Assembly (NCBI GenBank): GCA_019426215.1 | Contig: CM033401.1 | Span: 14,947,134-15,011,133 of the forward strand | DNA length: 64,000 nt | Reading direction: 5' to 3' | DNA from: Buddleja alternifolia | Taxonomy: Eukaryota; Streptophyta; Magnoliopsida; Lamiales; Scrophulariaceae | Shown: in pieces, positions 22,512-33,855 of the stretch | Layout: each line of letters starts with the position of its first letter | How positions within the stretch are numbered: the first letter of the stretch is position 1 | Notes under the pieces: model-generated | What the model was told of the DNA's origin: nothing | Database searches by the model: none | Seen by the model: the letters and a program-made list of their open reading frames with translations, nothing else | Made by a program: the position numbers and the translations under genes

Positions 22512-23617
22512 ATGCAGGTACCTAGAGCCAACACCGATACTTCAATTTGGTACATTGATGGTGGATCGTCAAGACACATGTCTGGATCAAAAGATCTCCT
22601 AGTCAACTATCAAGCTACCAATGGTCCTCAAGTTATATTCGGTGATAACTCCAAAGGTAAAACCAAAGGTATAGGTATCATGCATAGGGGGAACATCATG
22701 ATTAGTGATGTATATTATGATGAGGGTCTTAAGCATAATTTATTAAGCATTAGTCAATTTTGTGATAAAGGCTTTGAAGTAGAATTTTCAAGCGACTTTT
22801 GCTATGTCAACGACGCTAAGACTAAGTCTACTAAATTAAAAGGAAACCGAACAAATAATGTCTATTTAGTGGATTGGGATTCTACATTTGATAACAACCC
22901 CACATGCTTTGTTGCCAAAAGTCAAAATGAATTGGGTTGGTTATGGCATAGAAAAATGAATCACCTCAACTTTAAGACAATCTCTCAGTTAATATCACTA
23001 AATCTAGTAGAGGGATTACCTAAGGGTTCCTTTCAAAAGAATCGCTTATGTGATGCATGTCAAATGGGTAAACAAGTTAAATCATCTTTTAAGAAGAAAC
23101 CATGTCTATCTACTTCTAGAGTTCTTGAACTATTGCATTTAGATTTGTTTGGTCCTATTCAAATCATGAGTGTTAGTGGTAAAAAGTACTCGCTAGTAAT
23201 AGTTGATGATTTCTCTAGCTATACATGGGTCAATTGCAAACTAGTGTCAAGCTCACAGCGCTAATCCGTCAATTGCAAACTTCAAAAGATCTAAAGGTGA
23301 CGAGAATTAGAAGCGATAGAGGAACTGAATTTACTAGCCAATTTGTTGAGAAGTTTTGTATAGATCTTGGAATACTTCATGAGTATTCTGCTCCTAGAAC
23401 ACCTCAACAGAATGGAGTTGTTGAGCGACGGAACAGAACGCTTAAAGAAGCTGCTAGGACAATGCTTGCAGAGTCTAAGCTGCCTCAAAGGTTTTGGGCC
23501 GAAGCCATTAATACCACTTGCTACACTCAGAATCGGTGTATGATCAACAAGCAATATAAGAAGACTCCATATGAGTTGTGGAAGGGACGTGACACGAAAA
23601 ATCCTTACGTGTATTAA
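22512..23617 (+). pseudogene. pol: Copia-2 protease and integrase, 5' part
   Basis: The protease motif SIWYIDGGSSRHMSG is near residues 11-25 with the catalytic Asp in YIDGGSS. GAG-pre-integrase follows (WLWHRKMNHLNF...CDACQMGK), then the integrase core with LDLFGP, RSDRGTEF and ERRNRT. At 23228-23240 a stretch present in Copia-1 (482-513) is missing or changed, shifting the frame between 22512-23264 and 23225-23617. Gypsy-2 is inserted at 23590, and the coding part resumes at 35488. Confidence 0.9.
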
Positions 23618-25214
23618 ACAGCAAGTGGACTGGTCGTGTGTAGTAATAAAGTGGACTTTAAGTCCGAGTTATCGATCCCACAGAGACAAGATTATTTAAA
23701 GCTAGGAATTTAAAAGCAATTAAAATTGAATTAAAAGATTGTGATTAATTTACAATAAAAATGTAAAAACGAGACTTAGCAAATAGATTTAGATTCTTAT
23801 GAGATAAAACAACTAAGGCACATGCTTCAACCAAATTTACTTATTAATATAAATATGAACTATTCTTCGTATTATTAGACTACTATTGCTTTGGTGAAAA
23901 TTCCTTAATTAATTACTACCCGATGTCTCGGCTGTAATAATCCTATGATAAATTGACAGTTCTCTAAATATGTCTATCCGAGAATTTAATCAATAATCAT
24001 GCATTCAAGTTCTAGAATTTCCCCGAATAAATCCGGCTAACTGCACCCGGGAATCTCTACCTATCTCTAGGGGCAATTCCCTATTTTTTACGGATGATGT
24101 GATGATTTCTTCGAACCCTAACTTATATTCTTTCAAATTATTAAGTTAGGCAATATGACAAACATATGGCGATCAAACATATGCAAGTAATTACGCACAA
24201 AATCAAAACACAAAGCAATTGTAGAATTAATACGAAGAATAATATCATATATATATACTCATAACTTTGGCCTTCACATGGCCCTAGTTAAGGGAAAATT
24301 AGTTCATAATTGAAATTGGGAAAACAATAAAAACATAGAATTACTCATAGATAAAGATGAATATCAAACTAAGAAACTCCCTATTTTGGATTGATGATCG
24401 ATTCTTGATTGGAAGCTTGAATCCCTCCTTTTCCTCTTCTTAGCTCTTCAAGTATGATGATAGGATGACTCAAAACCAAGAGAATGCTCCCCCAAACCCC
24501 TGAATTTTCGTCCTCACACTCTCAAAGGATGATTTTTTGATGATCTCAAGTGAGCTCCCCACTCCCCTTTAAATACCCAAAAATCCACCTACCAAGATTT
24601 GAGCTACCCTTCTCTTTCTTTCCTCCTACCAAGAATTTCTATCTACCAAGAATTTGCACCTACCATTCTCTTGTTTTCCACCTAACAAGAATTCCCACCT
24701 ACCAAGAATTTGCACCTACCATTCTCTTGTTTTCCACCTAACAAGAACATGAGCTGCCACTTTCGTGTTTTCCAGCGCAGGGATAGTGTTTTATTCATAA
24801 ACGTCTCCACAGATCTCCGAATTGGATGATTCAAGTACCCATGTAAAGATAAGACATAGATCTAAAACTTTGTAGAAGGACACTTCATCCAATTCTGTCT
24901 CTAAAAATATCAAAATGGCGTTCCAACGTGGAGGTTGTTTCTGATTTGGCGCCCAGGTGTGCGGAAATGGTACTAAAACATGATTTTGGCTAACTCCTGC
25001 TTATTTCTTGCTTGTTTGGTCGTGGAGGTGTGAAACATCTTGGCGTAAACTTGTTTTATACATCATTTTTCCACCCGTTCTTCAATTGTATCCACTTAAG
25101 GCCTGAAATCACTTAATGCACGAATTAAACGCACAAGTGACAAAATCAAGTGATAAATGAACCTAAAACATAAACGCAAAGGGGCATAAAAACACGTAAA
25201 AATGACTCCTATCA
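23590..25214 (-). repeat. Gypsy-2 3' LTR
   Basis: The 1625-bp LTR begins TGACACGAAAA and ends ACTCCTATCA on the plus strand. It is almost identical to 33856-35482. Confidence 0.95.
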
Positions 25215-25230
25215 ACTCCCCCAAACTTAT
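25215..25230 (-). other. Gypsy-2 polypurine tract
   Basis: In the element's sense the tract reads ATAAGTTTGGGGGAGT and directly adjoins the 3' LTR start TGATAGGAG. Confidence 0.8.
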
Positions 25231-26871
25231 CATTTGCTCGACCTCGAGCAATAAAAGTTCTAGGCATGAAAAACATCATCAACCAAAAGGAGAAAACAAA
25301 AACAACAAACGAACTCACTTTCGTGGAGTAAACGATTGCACTTAGCATGTGCAACAAGCCTTTAAACCTTTGAGTTACCTCAAAGGACGAGTTATAGTCT
25401 CGTGAGGGTTTGCAGAAGATATACCCACAAAATCTAACAAACTTTCAATCCCAACCAAATGAATACATCTCAACATAATTAACAAGAATAAATGGCACAA
25501 AATCATCCTTTTATAGCTCACAAATATATATACATATCAACTACTTTTGCTCATGTGACACCAATACTCGAAAAGACTCCATAGGGTGTAGTGAAAATAA
25601 ATCTATGGTATTATAGTCGAAAGGCATCCTTACCAAATTTTGGACATTAATCCCATATCTATCAACTTTTGATCAAACACAAAGCATAAGAATCATAGAA
25701 AATCTCATAGCCATTTAAATTTCATTATCTCAACCATTCAAACTTTCAATTCATATGAAACTTTCCAATTAACTTCATTAAGGCTAGATCATGTGCAATG
25801 TTTTATTCCATTAGGCTTTCTATGACACCCATGTAACAAGTTTAGATCAATGACTCCCAAATTAGATAGTTTTGGGGCATTAAGTGTAAAGACACTCCTA
25901 AGGATTTAATCACTCGAGTGTCAAAGGCCACGAAATAAAACTAGATCTTTTAAACAATTCGCTTCTTTTTGGCTTGAGCTTAGCTCAAATTAGCATAATA
26001 GTACAGTATATAGGCATGAAACTTTTCACCTCCAGCACATATTAGCCTGACCACTTGTGGTCATACCAAACTTCAACCTTTTTAATTCATTGTTTAGCAT
26101 AAAAAAAATTACTACTCAACTTATAACCTTAAGAAAAATCTAAGTTAATTTTTCCGGGAAAAACTCCTTAAGTGTCTCAAGATGGTTATCCTCTCAACTC
26201 CTCTACCCTCGATTTATTGTGCAATGTGAATCATCTAAGAAATCAATCCTAGTCTAGGGTCTCCATGAGCAATTTCAAAGATATATATGTTCCATTAAAT
26301 TCAAATTATTTCAAGAAATCATGCCTTTTTTTTTTCAAGTTAATCAATTTTAATGCATCAATTGGAAAGATAAAAAAAAAAAATTATACTTGATTTTCTC
26401 AACAAAGAAGTATTTAAACATGATATCATACAAACTTTCCCCCAAACTCAAGCTAAAAATTAGCATTGCATTTTCAATGTTCAAAATAAGCACTCTTCTA
26501 CCCCCAAACTCAAATCCAACATTGTCCTCAATGTTGTTACAACAAGTATACGTAACGGTAAAAGAACACTTACAACCAAGGATGTTGAAAAACATCCTTT
26601 AACTTCCAATGCATCGTTACAAAGCTTCTTCTCCTCTCGAGTAAAATAAGCATCTCTAAACATGGGGTCCAAATGTCTATCATATCTAACACTTCAACTT
26701 TTCAAACCATCAATCATACGAAAACATACATGCCAAAAGTGCATGTTTGAAAATAAACATAAACAAACAAACTAAACAAACAAAAACAAAAGAAAAAAAA
26801 AACTTACAAACTTGGGTTGCCTCCCAAGAAGCGCTTGTTTATAGTCAATAGCTCGACTATTCAGGATCGAC
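25231..26871 (-). other. Gypsy-2 3' untranslated region (no gene)
   Basis: No ORF is supported. It matches the 3' regions of Gypsy-1 and Gypsy-3, twin hairpins included. The place where those elements have an ORF after pol is here only an A-rich stretch of about 60 bp (near 26750-26810), so the ORF is absent rather than decayed. Confidence 0.75.
25367..25403 (-). other. Conserved twin hairpins in Gypsy-2 3' region
   Basis: Arms 25367-25374 and 25379-25386 (CCTTTGAG and its complement, GTAA loop in sense), then 25387-25391 with 25399-25403 (ACGAG/CTCGT). They lie 153 bases from the LTR, as in Gypsy-1 (154). Confidence 0.6.
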
Positions 26872-29316
26872 TTAAGTCGATGGTTCTCGGAGCTTGACTG
26901 ATAATGTGTCTGCGCTCCAGTCAGTGCCCGAGTAGTGTTTCAGCCTATGTCCATTGGTTAAAAATACTTGTCCATCCTCAGTGATAAGCTCCACAGCTCC
27001 GGAAGAATACACTCGGGTGACTCGAAAGGGTCCCGACCAACGCGATTTGAGCTTGCCTGGGAAGAGCTTGAGTCTAGAGTTGTACATAAGAACTTTCTCA
27101 CCTTCCTCGAATTCCCGGGGTAGAATATGCTTGTCGTGCCATTTCTTGGTCCGTTCTTTGTACAGTTTTGCATTCTCGTATGCTTCATGTCTCCACTCCT
27201 CGAGCTCATTCAGTTGAAGCAACCTCTTATTACCTATAACACTTGTATCGAAATTCAGGAATTTGATAGCCCAATAAGCACGATGTTCAAATTCGACAGG
27301 TAAATGACAAGCTTTTCCAAATACAAGACGATATGGGGACATGCCAATAGGGGTTTTAAAAGCAGTATGGTAAGCCCACAATGCATCATCCAATTTCAAA
27401 GACCAATCAGTTCGATGGCTATTTACCGTTTTTTCTAAAATCCGTTTAATTTCCCTATTAGACACTTCGACTTGCCCACTAGTTTGAGGGTGGTAAGGGG
27501 TCGAGATTTTATGCTTAACACCATATTTGTTCAACAAGTTTTCAAATTGCTTGTTACGAAAATGTGTGCCTCCAACACTTATAATTGCTCTCGGGGTTCC
27601 AAATCGTGCAAAAATATGTTTTCTCAGAAATCTAAGAACAACCCTAGCATCATTAGTTTGCAAAGCCTCAGCTTCGACCCATTTAGACACATAATCAATA
27701 GCGACTAGAATATACCTATTGGAACAAGAACTAGGGAAAGGTCCCATAAAATCTATACCCCACACATCAAATAATTCACATTCAAGCACATTATTCATAG
27801 GCATTTCATGTCGTCGAGAGATATTACCTACTCTTTGGCATCTATCACATTTTTGAACATAAGCGTGTGCATGTTTAAATAAAGTAGGCCAGAAAAAACC
27901 TGATTGCAGAACCTTGGCAGCAGTTTTGGATGGGCCAAAGTGGCCACCTATCACCATGTCATGGCAATGAGCCAAGACGGAGGTCATTTCTTCCTCGGGT
28001 ACACAACGCCTGATAATTCCCTCGACACCAATTTTAAACAAGTAGGGCTCTTCCCACAGATAGTGCCTAACATCTTTCAAAAACTTCTTTCTTTGGTGAA
28101 ATGTCAAATCAGGGGGTAAAATTCCAGCAACTATATAGTTAGCATAATCAGCATACCAGGGGATTGAAATAGAAGAAAGAGTAAAAAGCTGCTCATCGGG
28201 GAATTCATCTCCTATTGGGGTCTCATCCATTTTCTTATCCACTAATTCTAGTCTAGATAGGTGATCAGCTACTACATTTTCAGATCCTTTTTTATCTTTT
28301 ATTTCTAAGTCAAACTCTTGTAGTAATAAGATCCACCTGAGTAGTCTAGGTTTTGCGTCTTTTTTAGCAAGCAAGTATTTCAAGGCCGAGTGATCAGTGT
28401 ATACTATTACTTTGTTAAGCACAAGATAAGAGTGAAATTTGTCAAAAGCAAAAATGACAGCTAAAAGCTCTTTTTCAGTCGTAGAATAATTGAGTTGGGC
28501 CTCATTTATGGTACGACTAGCATAGTAAATAGTATGAAAGATTTTACCCTTCCTTTGACCTAGTACGGCTCCAACGGCAATGTCGCTCGCATCGCACATC
28601 AACTCGAATGGTAGGCTCCAATCTGGGGCGGACATCACAGGTGATGAGATTAATTTCTCCTTCAGGGTGAGGAAGGCCTGCATGCATGCATCATTAAAGT
28701 CAAACACTGCATTTTTCATGGTCAAGTTAGACAGGGGTTTAGCAATTTTAGAAAAATTTGAAATAAAACGCCTGTAAAACCCGGCATGTCCCAAAAAGCT
28801 TCTCACGGCTTTGACCGTGGTGGGTGGTGGAAGATTAGCTATCACTTCAATTTTTGCTCTATCCACCTCAATCCCCTTGTGGGAGATCTTATGACCCAGA
28901 ACAATTCCTTCTTGTACCATGAAATGACACTTTTCCCAATTTAAGACTAGATCAGTCTCCTCACACCTCTGCAAAACTAAGGTTAGATTGTGCAAACATC
29001 TATCATATGTAGAGCCAAAAACAGAAAAATCATCCATGAAGATTTCAAGAAATTGCTCGACCATGTCATGAAATATAGCCATCATGCATCTTTGAAAAGT
29101 AGCAGGTGCATTACATAAGCCAAAAGGCATACGCCTATAAGCAAAAGTGCCGTAAGGACAAGTGAAAGTAGTTTTCTCTTGATCTTCGGGTATAATAGCA
29201 ATTTGGTTATAGCCAGAGTACCCATCCAAAAAACAGTAATATTCATGCCCGGCTAATCTTTCTAACATTTGATCGATAAAGGGGAGGGGAAAAGTGATCT
29301 TTTCGAGTATATTCAT
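26872..29316 (-). pseudogene. pol: Gypsy-2 pol: RT, RNase H and integrase
   Basis: An 814-aa frame. RT has [13 protein letters not shown] (residues 27-39), [14 protein letters not shown] (63-76) and the catalytic FMDDFSVFG with D95 and D96. RNase H spans about 236-345 ([34 protein letters not shown]). The integrase zinc region uses H450-H459 and C490/C493. The integrase core has D522 (GIDFMGP) and E617 (GQVEVSNRE), but residue 581 is Val (IISVGGTHF) where an Asp is expected. The codon at 27574-27576 is GTT for the expected GAT. The frame starts inside RT because of a 1-base insertion near 29290. The start Met is therefore not a natural start. Confidence 0.92.
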
Positions 29317-30691
29317 TCAATTTACGATAGTCTATGCAAACCCTAAAACCAGTGACAATTCTAGATTGAATTAACTCATTATTGTCATTACGAACTACTG
29401 TCGTACCTCCTTTCTTGGGCACTACCTGCGTTGGACTTACCCATGGACTATCAGAGATAGGGAAGATAATGCCGGCATCGAGTAACTTGATTACCTCTTT
29501 CTTCACCACTTCTTGAATTTGAGGATTAGACCTCCTTTGTGGTTGTATAGTGGGCCTTGAGCTTTTTTCCATTAAAATCTTATGCATGCAGATGGCTGGG
29601 CTGATCCCCTTGATATCAGCAATCTTCCATCCAAAGGCTTTTTTGTGATCTCTCAACACCTCCAGTAACCTTGCTTCTTGTTGATCTGTAAGAGAAGAAG
29701 AATTGATGAGTGGCAAGGTTTCATCGTCATTTAAATAAACATATTTAAGATGAGAGGGTAGAGTTTTTAGGTCAAGAGTTGGTGGCTCTTCAATAGATGG
29801 TTTGGAGTGGCTAGACAGTGGGCTATCCAACTTTTCAAATTTCTTCGTGGGGTATTGTGCACACCTCTCTAAGCTATGAACAACTTCCAGTTGTTTATCA
29901 CTGGCTGACTCAACATCCGTGGAGTTCATTATGCATACCTCAAGTGGATCATCAGAGATGTTTTCCTGAAAGTGCTCAATAATCAAAGGATCAAAAGCAT
30001 CTATTCTTAAACATGACGCATCATCACCAACATGCTTCATAACCTTGTATACGTCAAAAGTAACTCTCTCCTCACCCACATTCAAAGTTAACTTACCATT
30101 GGCTATGTCGATCATAGCTTTATCTGTGGCTAGGAAAGGTCTTCCTAGGATGAGAGGAACTTCAACATCTTCTTCCATCTCCAGAACCACGAAGTCCACC
30201 GGGAAGTAAAACTTGTCAACTTGCACGATGACATCCTCTATGATTCCCTTCGGGTGTTTGATTGATCGATCTGCAAGTTGGAGGCTCATCGAGGTTGGCT
30301 TTGGATTCCCCAAACCCAATTTCTGGAACAACGAGTAAGGAAGAAGATTTATGCTGGCGCCCGAATCACATAGCACTCGGTCGAATTTGAGTTGCCCAAT
30401 AGTGCAAGGAATTGTGAGGCTCCCTGGATCCTTGAGTTTCTGTGGCAACTTGTTCAACACCACTGCTGAGCATGCTTCAGTCAAGCACACTGTTCCATTG
30501 CCCTCCCACTTCTTCTTATTGGATAGAATATCCTTGAAGAACTTGATGTAACTGGGCATCTGCAAAATCGCATCAATAAAAGGAATATTAATTCGAACTT
30601 CTCGAAGAATTTCTAAAATCCTAAAAAAACTCTTATCCATATCTTTCTTATTCTTTTTATGTGCTAGGGGGGAAAGGGAGACGTATTTCAA
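29243..30691 (-). pseudogene. pol: Gypsy-2 pol: protease and start of RT
   Basis: The retropepsin motif is VLCDSGASINLLP with DSG at residues 109-111 and LILGRPFLAT near 180. The enzyme would cut the polyprotein. A long linker (LPSHLKYVYLNDDETLPL) precedes RT, which begins about residue 370 (IIFPISDSPWVSP) and includes [11 protein letters not shown]. The frame then diverges after KDHF because of an extra base in an A run at 29290-29293 (plus strand). This ORF and 26872-29316 together make one pol. Confidence 0.9.
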
Positions 30692-30943
30692 TAGGATTAG
30701 ACAAAGAAGGAGTCAAAGTTTCAGAAGACGCCCTGTCTGCCTGTGAAGTACGGACTTGACCCTACCCCAAGTACGTACTTGAGCTGTGTGAAGTACTTAC
30801 TTGGTTCTGGTCAAGTACGTACTTGGAAGACAAATTTGAATTTTCAAGTTTATCAAAAGTTTGAACATTGTCCTCTTCAAGTGCGGACTTGGACTGCTTG
30901 GGAGGTGCACTTTTCAATTCTTTGCCACTTCTCAGAGCGATGG
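30692..30943 (-). pseudogene. Gypsy-2 gag-to-protease linker with palindromic words
   Basis: The segment continues gag after the solo LTR (ALRSGKELKSAPP) and runs to the protease frame, with a TAG near the middle. It holds five variants of the palindrome AAGTACGTACTT between 30744 and 30892, with perfect copies at 30769-30780 and 30812-30825. The variants are read in all three frames of the polyprotein. Confidence 0.7.
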
Positions 30944-32381
30944 TGATAAGTCCATATTTTACAGTATTTTATGCCCCATTGTAATATGATTTGATCGTTA
31001 CTTTGATCATTTTTTATCCCTCATAGTGCTTTGATTGGTATATATTTTGTTTTGTAGGATAAAAGTTGATTTACGCATGAAAGACGAGAAAAGAGATCCA
31101 AATTGAGCTTGAAATTGAAGAAAGAAACAAAAGAAGATAGTTGACGAAGGATTTTAAACAATGCTCATATATAAATGAGGTTTTCGTCCTCTTACAGGCC
31201 GAATCATACTAAGGTTTCTTCTTCAATATTGTAGATCTATTTCTTAGCTTCGCGTAGCAACTTGAATCAACTCAATCCGACATTTGTAGAGAGAGTTATG
31301 ATCAAAATACGAAAGCTGTGAATTCTGCGTCAGAGGACCGCGGTCTGATAAGAGTTTGTGCCGCGGTCCAATTCTCCCGAAGCCCTAAAATTAAGTCCGC
31401 CGTTTTCTCCCTTTATAACACACTTTTCTCTTGGAAAACAGGAAGAAATGCTCAAAAACACCAAGGGGAAGCCATGGGAAGTCCTAAGGAAGCTTGAAGA
31501 GCCATCTTCATCCTCATCATCATCATTTTCATCATCAAAGCTTGGATTCACACTTTATAATAGGGAGTAATTCAACTCTTTCTCTTGATTAGTATTTCAA
31601 TTATGTCTTGTAGAGTTGTTGAATCACTTGTTGTTGTAAGTATGAGCTAAGCATCTTTGTGGTTGGGTTATGTGAATACTTTGTGATGTTTTGTGTTTAA
31701 TGAATGATTAATTTTCGGATTTATTACATTCTTGTTACATGTTTGATTTTATGCTTAATGCTTTCACATGAATGATCACCATGTGTTTGATATAATGCTT
31801 TGTCTTGAGACCGAGAGGAGATAGATAAAGGGAGATCGAAAAATCAAACATCATAACGTAACAATTGACTAGAGATAGAATCGATTGCGTTGTGTGGCTT
31901 TTTGTGATAAGATGACCCGATTGAATGTAGGATCTTCGTAAACAAGGAATTCCTTTGAAACTAAATGCATGTTAGTTAATTCAATCTTCACTATAGAGAT
32001 ATAGGAAGTTGTTAACTAGTATAGGCTTGTTATTTCAAGAGATTGGATAATAAATACATTAGGGGGTTTCGCCACAACAAGAGCGTTCTAAAAATCCGGA
32101 TAATTGAGAGTTCATGAACATAGAATAGAACATAGTAGGATCATAACCCAATCACCTCTTTCCATTTGAGTTATTACCTTGATAATCATTTTAGTTATCT
32201 TTAGTTATTTTCATAGTATAAACACCTATCATCTTATAAATTGATTTAGCTTAGAAATAGGTAATATAGCAATTACGAGCATTGAATCCAATTGTCCCTG
32301 TGGAGACGATACACCCCGGGCTAAATAGTCCACTTTATTACTTTGCACGACCTAGTATACTTGCTAGGATTTCGCGTGTCA
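30944..32381 (+). repeat. Solo Athila-type LTR inside Gypsy-2 gag
   Basis: The 1438-bp unit begins TGATAAG and ends GCGTGTCA, with no internal region. It interrupts the gag sequence KEQCHAI/LRSGKEL. The flanks GATGG (30939-30943) and AATGG (32382-32386) form a target duplication with one mismatch. It carries the palindromic word GACCGCGGTC at 31336-31345 and a second near-copy at 31360-31369. Confidence 0.85.
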
Positions 32382-33680
32382 AATGGCATGGCATTGCTCT
32401 TTTGGGTTTTTCTCTGTATCACTCGGCAGTGTCCCGGGTGCTCTTCCACCTGCATCAACCGATAATTGTGCAAATTGGTGCTGCATCTCTTTCATTCCCG
32501 TCATAACACCCTGTAACATCAATCGAAGCTCTGCGAATGATTCGTCTGATTTTTGCATGTGAGCCGCCAATCTTTCTTCGACAGTCGAAGGTCTTGGAAC
32601 TTGACCTTGTGGCTTAAAATTTCCAGGCCTTTGAGTTTGGTTGTTGTAAAACGGAGGCCTCGGTGCTTGGTAGATGCCTTGTTGTGAATTTTGTGCGGGA
32701 TTTGGCCTTTTCGGAAAATTCTCGGGTATGTGGAAGCTCAATTGAGGCTTGTTTGAATTTCCGACATAGTTCACATCACTAATGGTTGGCTCTGCCTCTA
32801 GATTAACATTTTGTTCTACCTCTTGAGCAACAGCAACCCTTTGGGATTATAGAGGAAACTCATCGTCATCTTCAGGGTACAGTTCATCATCCCGTGCCAT
32901 CTGCTCTAGTTTAACCCACACTGTTCTGCTATCGAGACCCAAAAGATCACCGCCTGCTCCTGCATTAAGTCTGTGACGAATCCGAGACCGGACTCCATTA
33001 AAGAAATGTAGCACTCGCTCGTCTCTTGAATAGTTGTGATCGGGGCACTTTCGAAGCAGACTCTTGTATCTTGCCCATGCTGATGCTAACGATTCATCCC
33101 GTTTTTGCTTAAAACCTTTGATCTCGCTTCTTAACTCGTTAATCTTTGATGGAGGGAAGAACTTGTTGAGAAACTCTTCGACTAACTCTTCCCACGTTTC
33201 AATGGATTGTGGGGGCAACGACTTGTACCACAAAGTCCCTTTATCCTTAAGCGAAAAATGGAATAATCGGAGGCGGATGGCATCAAGATCTCTTGGGTGG
33301 AATTGCATGGTAGATAACACATTTTCGAAGTGCTCTAGATGGTCATGAGGTGACTCTTTCGGATCACCATAAAATTGTTCAGCCTGAACCATGCTAAACA
33401 TGTGAGGTGGAATGTGGAAGTTCGGCGTGGCAAAATTGGGGACCACAACAGGCCCCGGCGTAGTGTGTACACGGGCTTGCTGATTACCACGAACAAATGG
33501 AGGTGGTGCTGGTAGTGCCGATTGCATAGCTTGAAACAGATTTTGCAACCATTCTCTATTCTCGGGCAGATTCATATCAGGGAAGTTGCCAGCCATAGCT
33601 CGATTTCTCTGGTTTGCACGAAGCGTACGCTCGATCTCAGGGTCAAATTCCTCTAAAGCCTCTCCTGAGGTTCGAGTCAT
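32379..33680 (-). pseudogene. gag: Gypsy-2 gag
   Basis: Gag starts MTRTSGEALEEFDPEIERT at 33680 and forms the particle. Residues about 100-250 are a retrotransposon gag domain (FYGDPKESPHDHLEHFENV, LKDKGTLWYKSLP, WEELVEEFLNKFFPP, SLASAWARYKSLLRKCP). One in-frame TAA at 32847-32849 splits it; the rest (to 32379) is in the same frame and ends in the Athila-type GTLPSDTEKNPKEQC motif, where the solo LTR cuts in. No CCHC knuckle is seen. Confidence 0.92.
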
Positions 33681-33832
33681 TCACCAAAAGATCAACCTGT
33701 TTGAAACAAAGAAGCAAACCAACAGAAATTTAAAGATAGAAAATAACAGTGAGAATAATAGAAAATAATAAAACGACAAAAGAAATTAAAGCTAAAAATT
33801 GCAATAAAATCCGAAACTAAAATAAATCAAGT

Positions 33833-33850
33833 CCCCGGCAACGGCGCCAA
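33833..33850 (-). other. Gypsy-2 primer binding site, Athila type (tRNA-Asp)
   Basis: In sense the site reads TGGCGCCGTTGCCGGGGA, starting 6 bases after the 5' LTR end (leader AGTTTT). This is the primer site described for Athila elements, complementary to tRNA-Asp. Confidence 0.85.
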
Positions 33851-33855
33851 AAACT

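Noticed and set aside
24550..24741. 63-aa ORF, identical at 34818-35009
   Set aside because: It is inside the Gypsy-2 LTRs, antisense to the element, and made of a repeated CCACCTACCAAGAATTT-like phrase.
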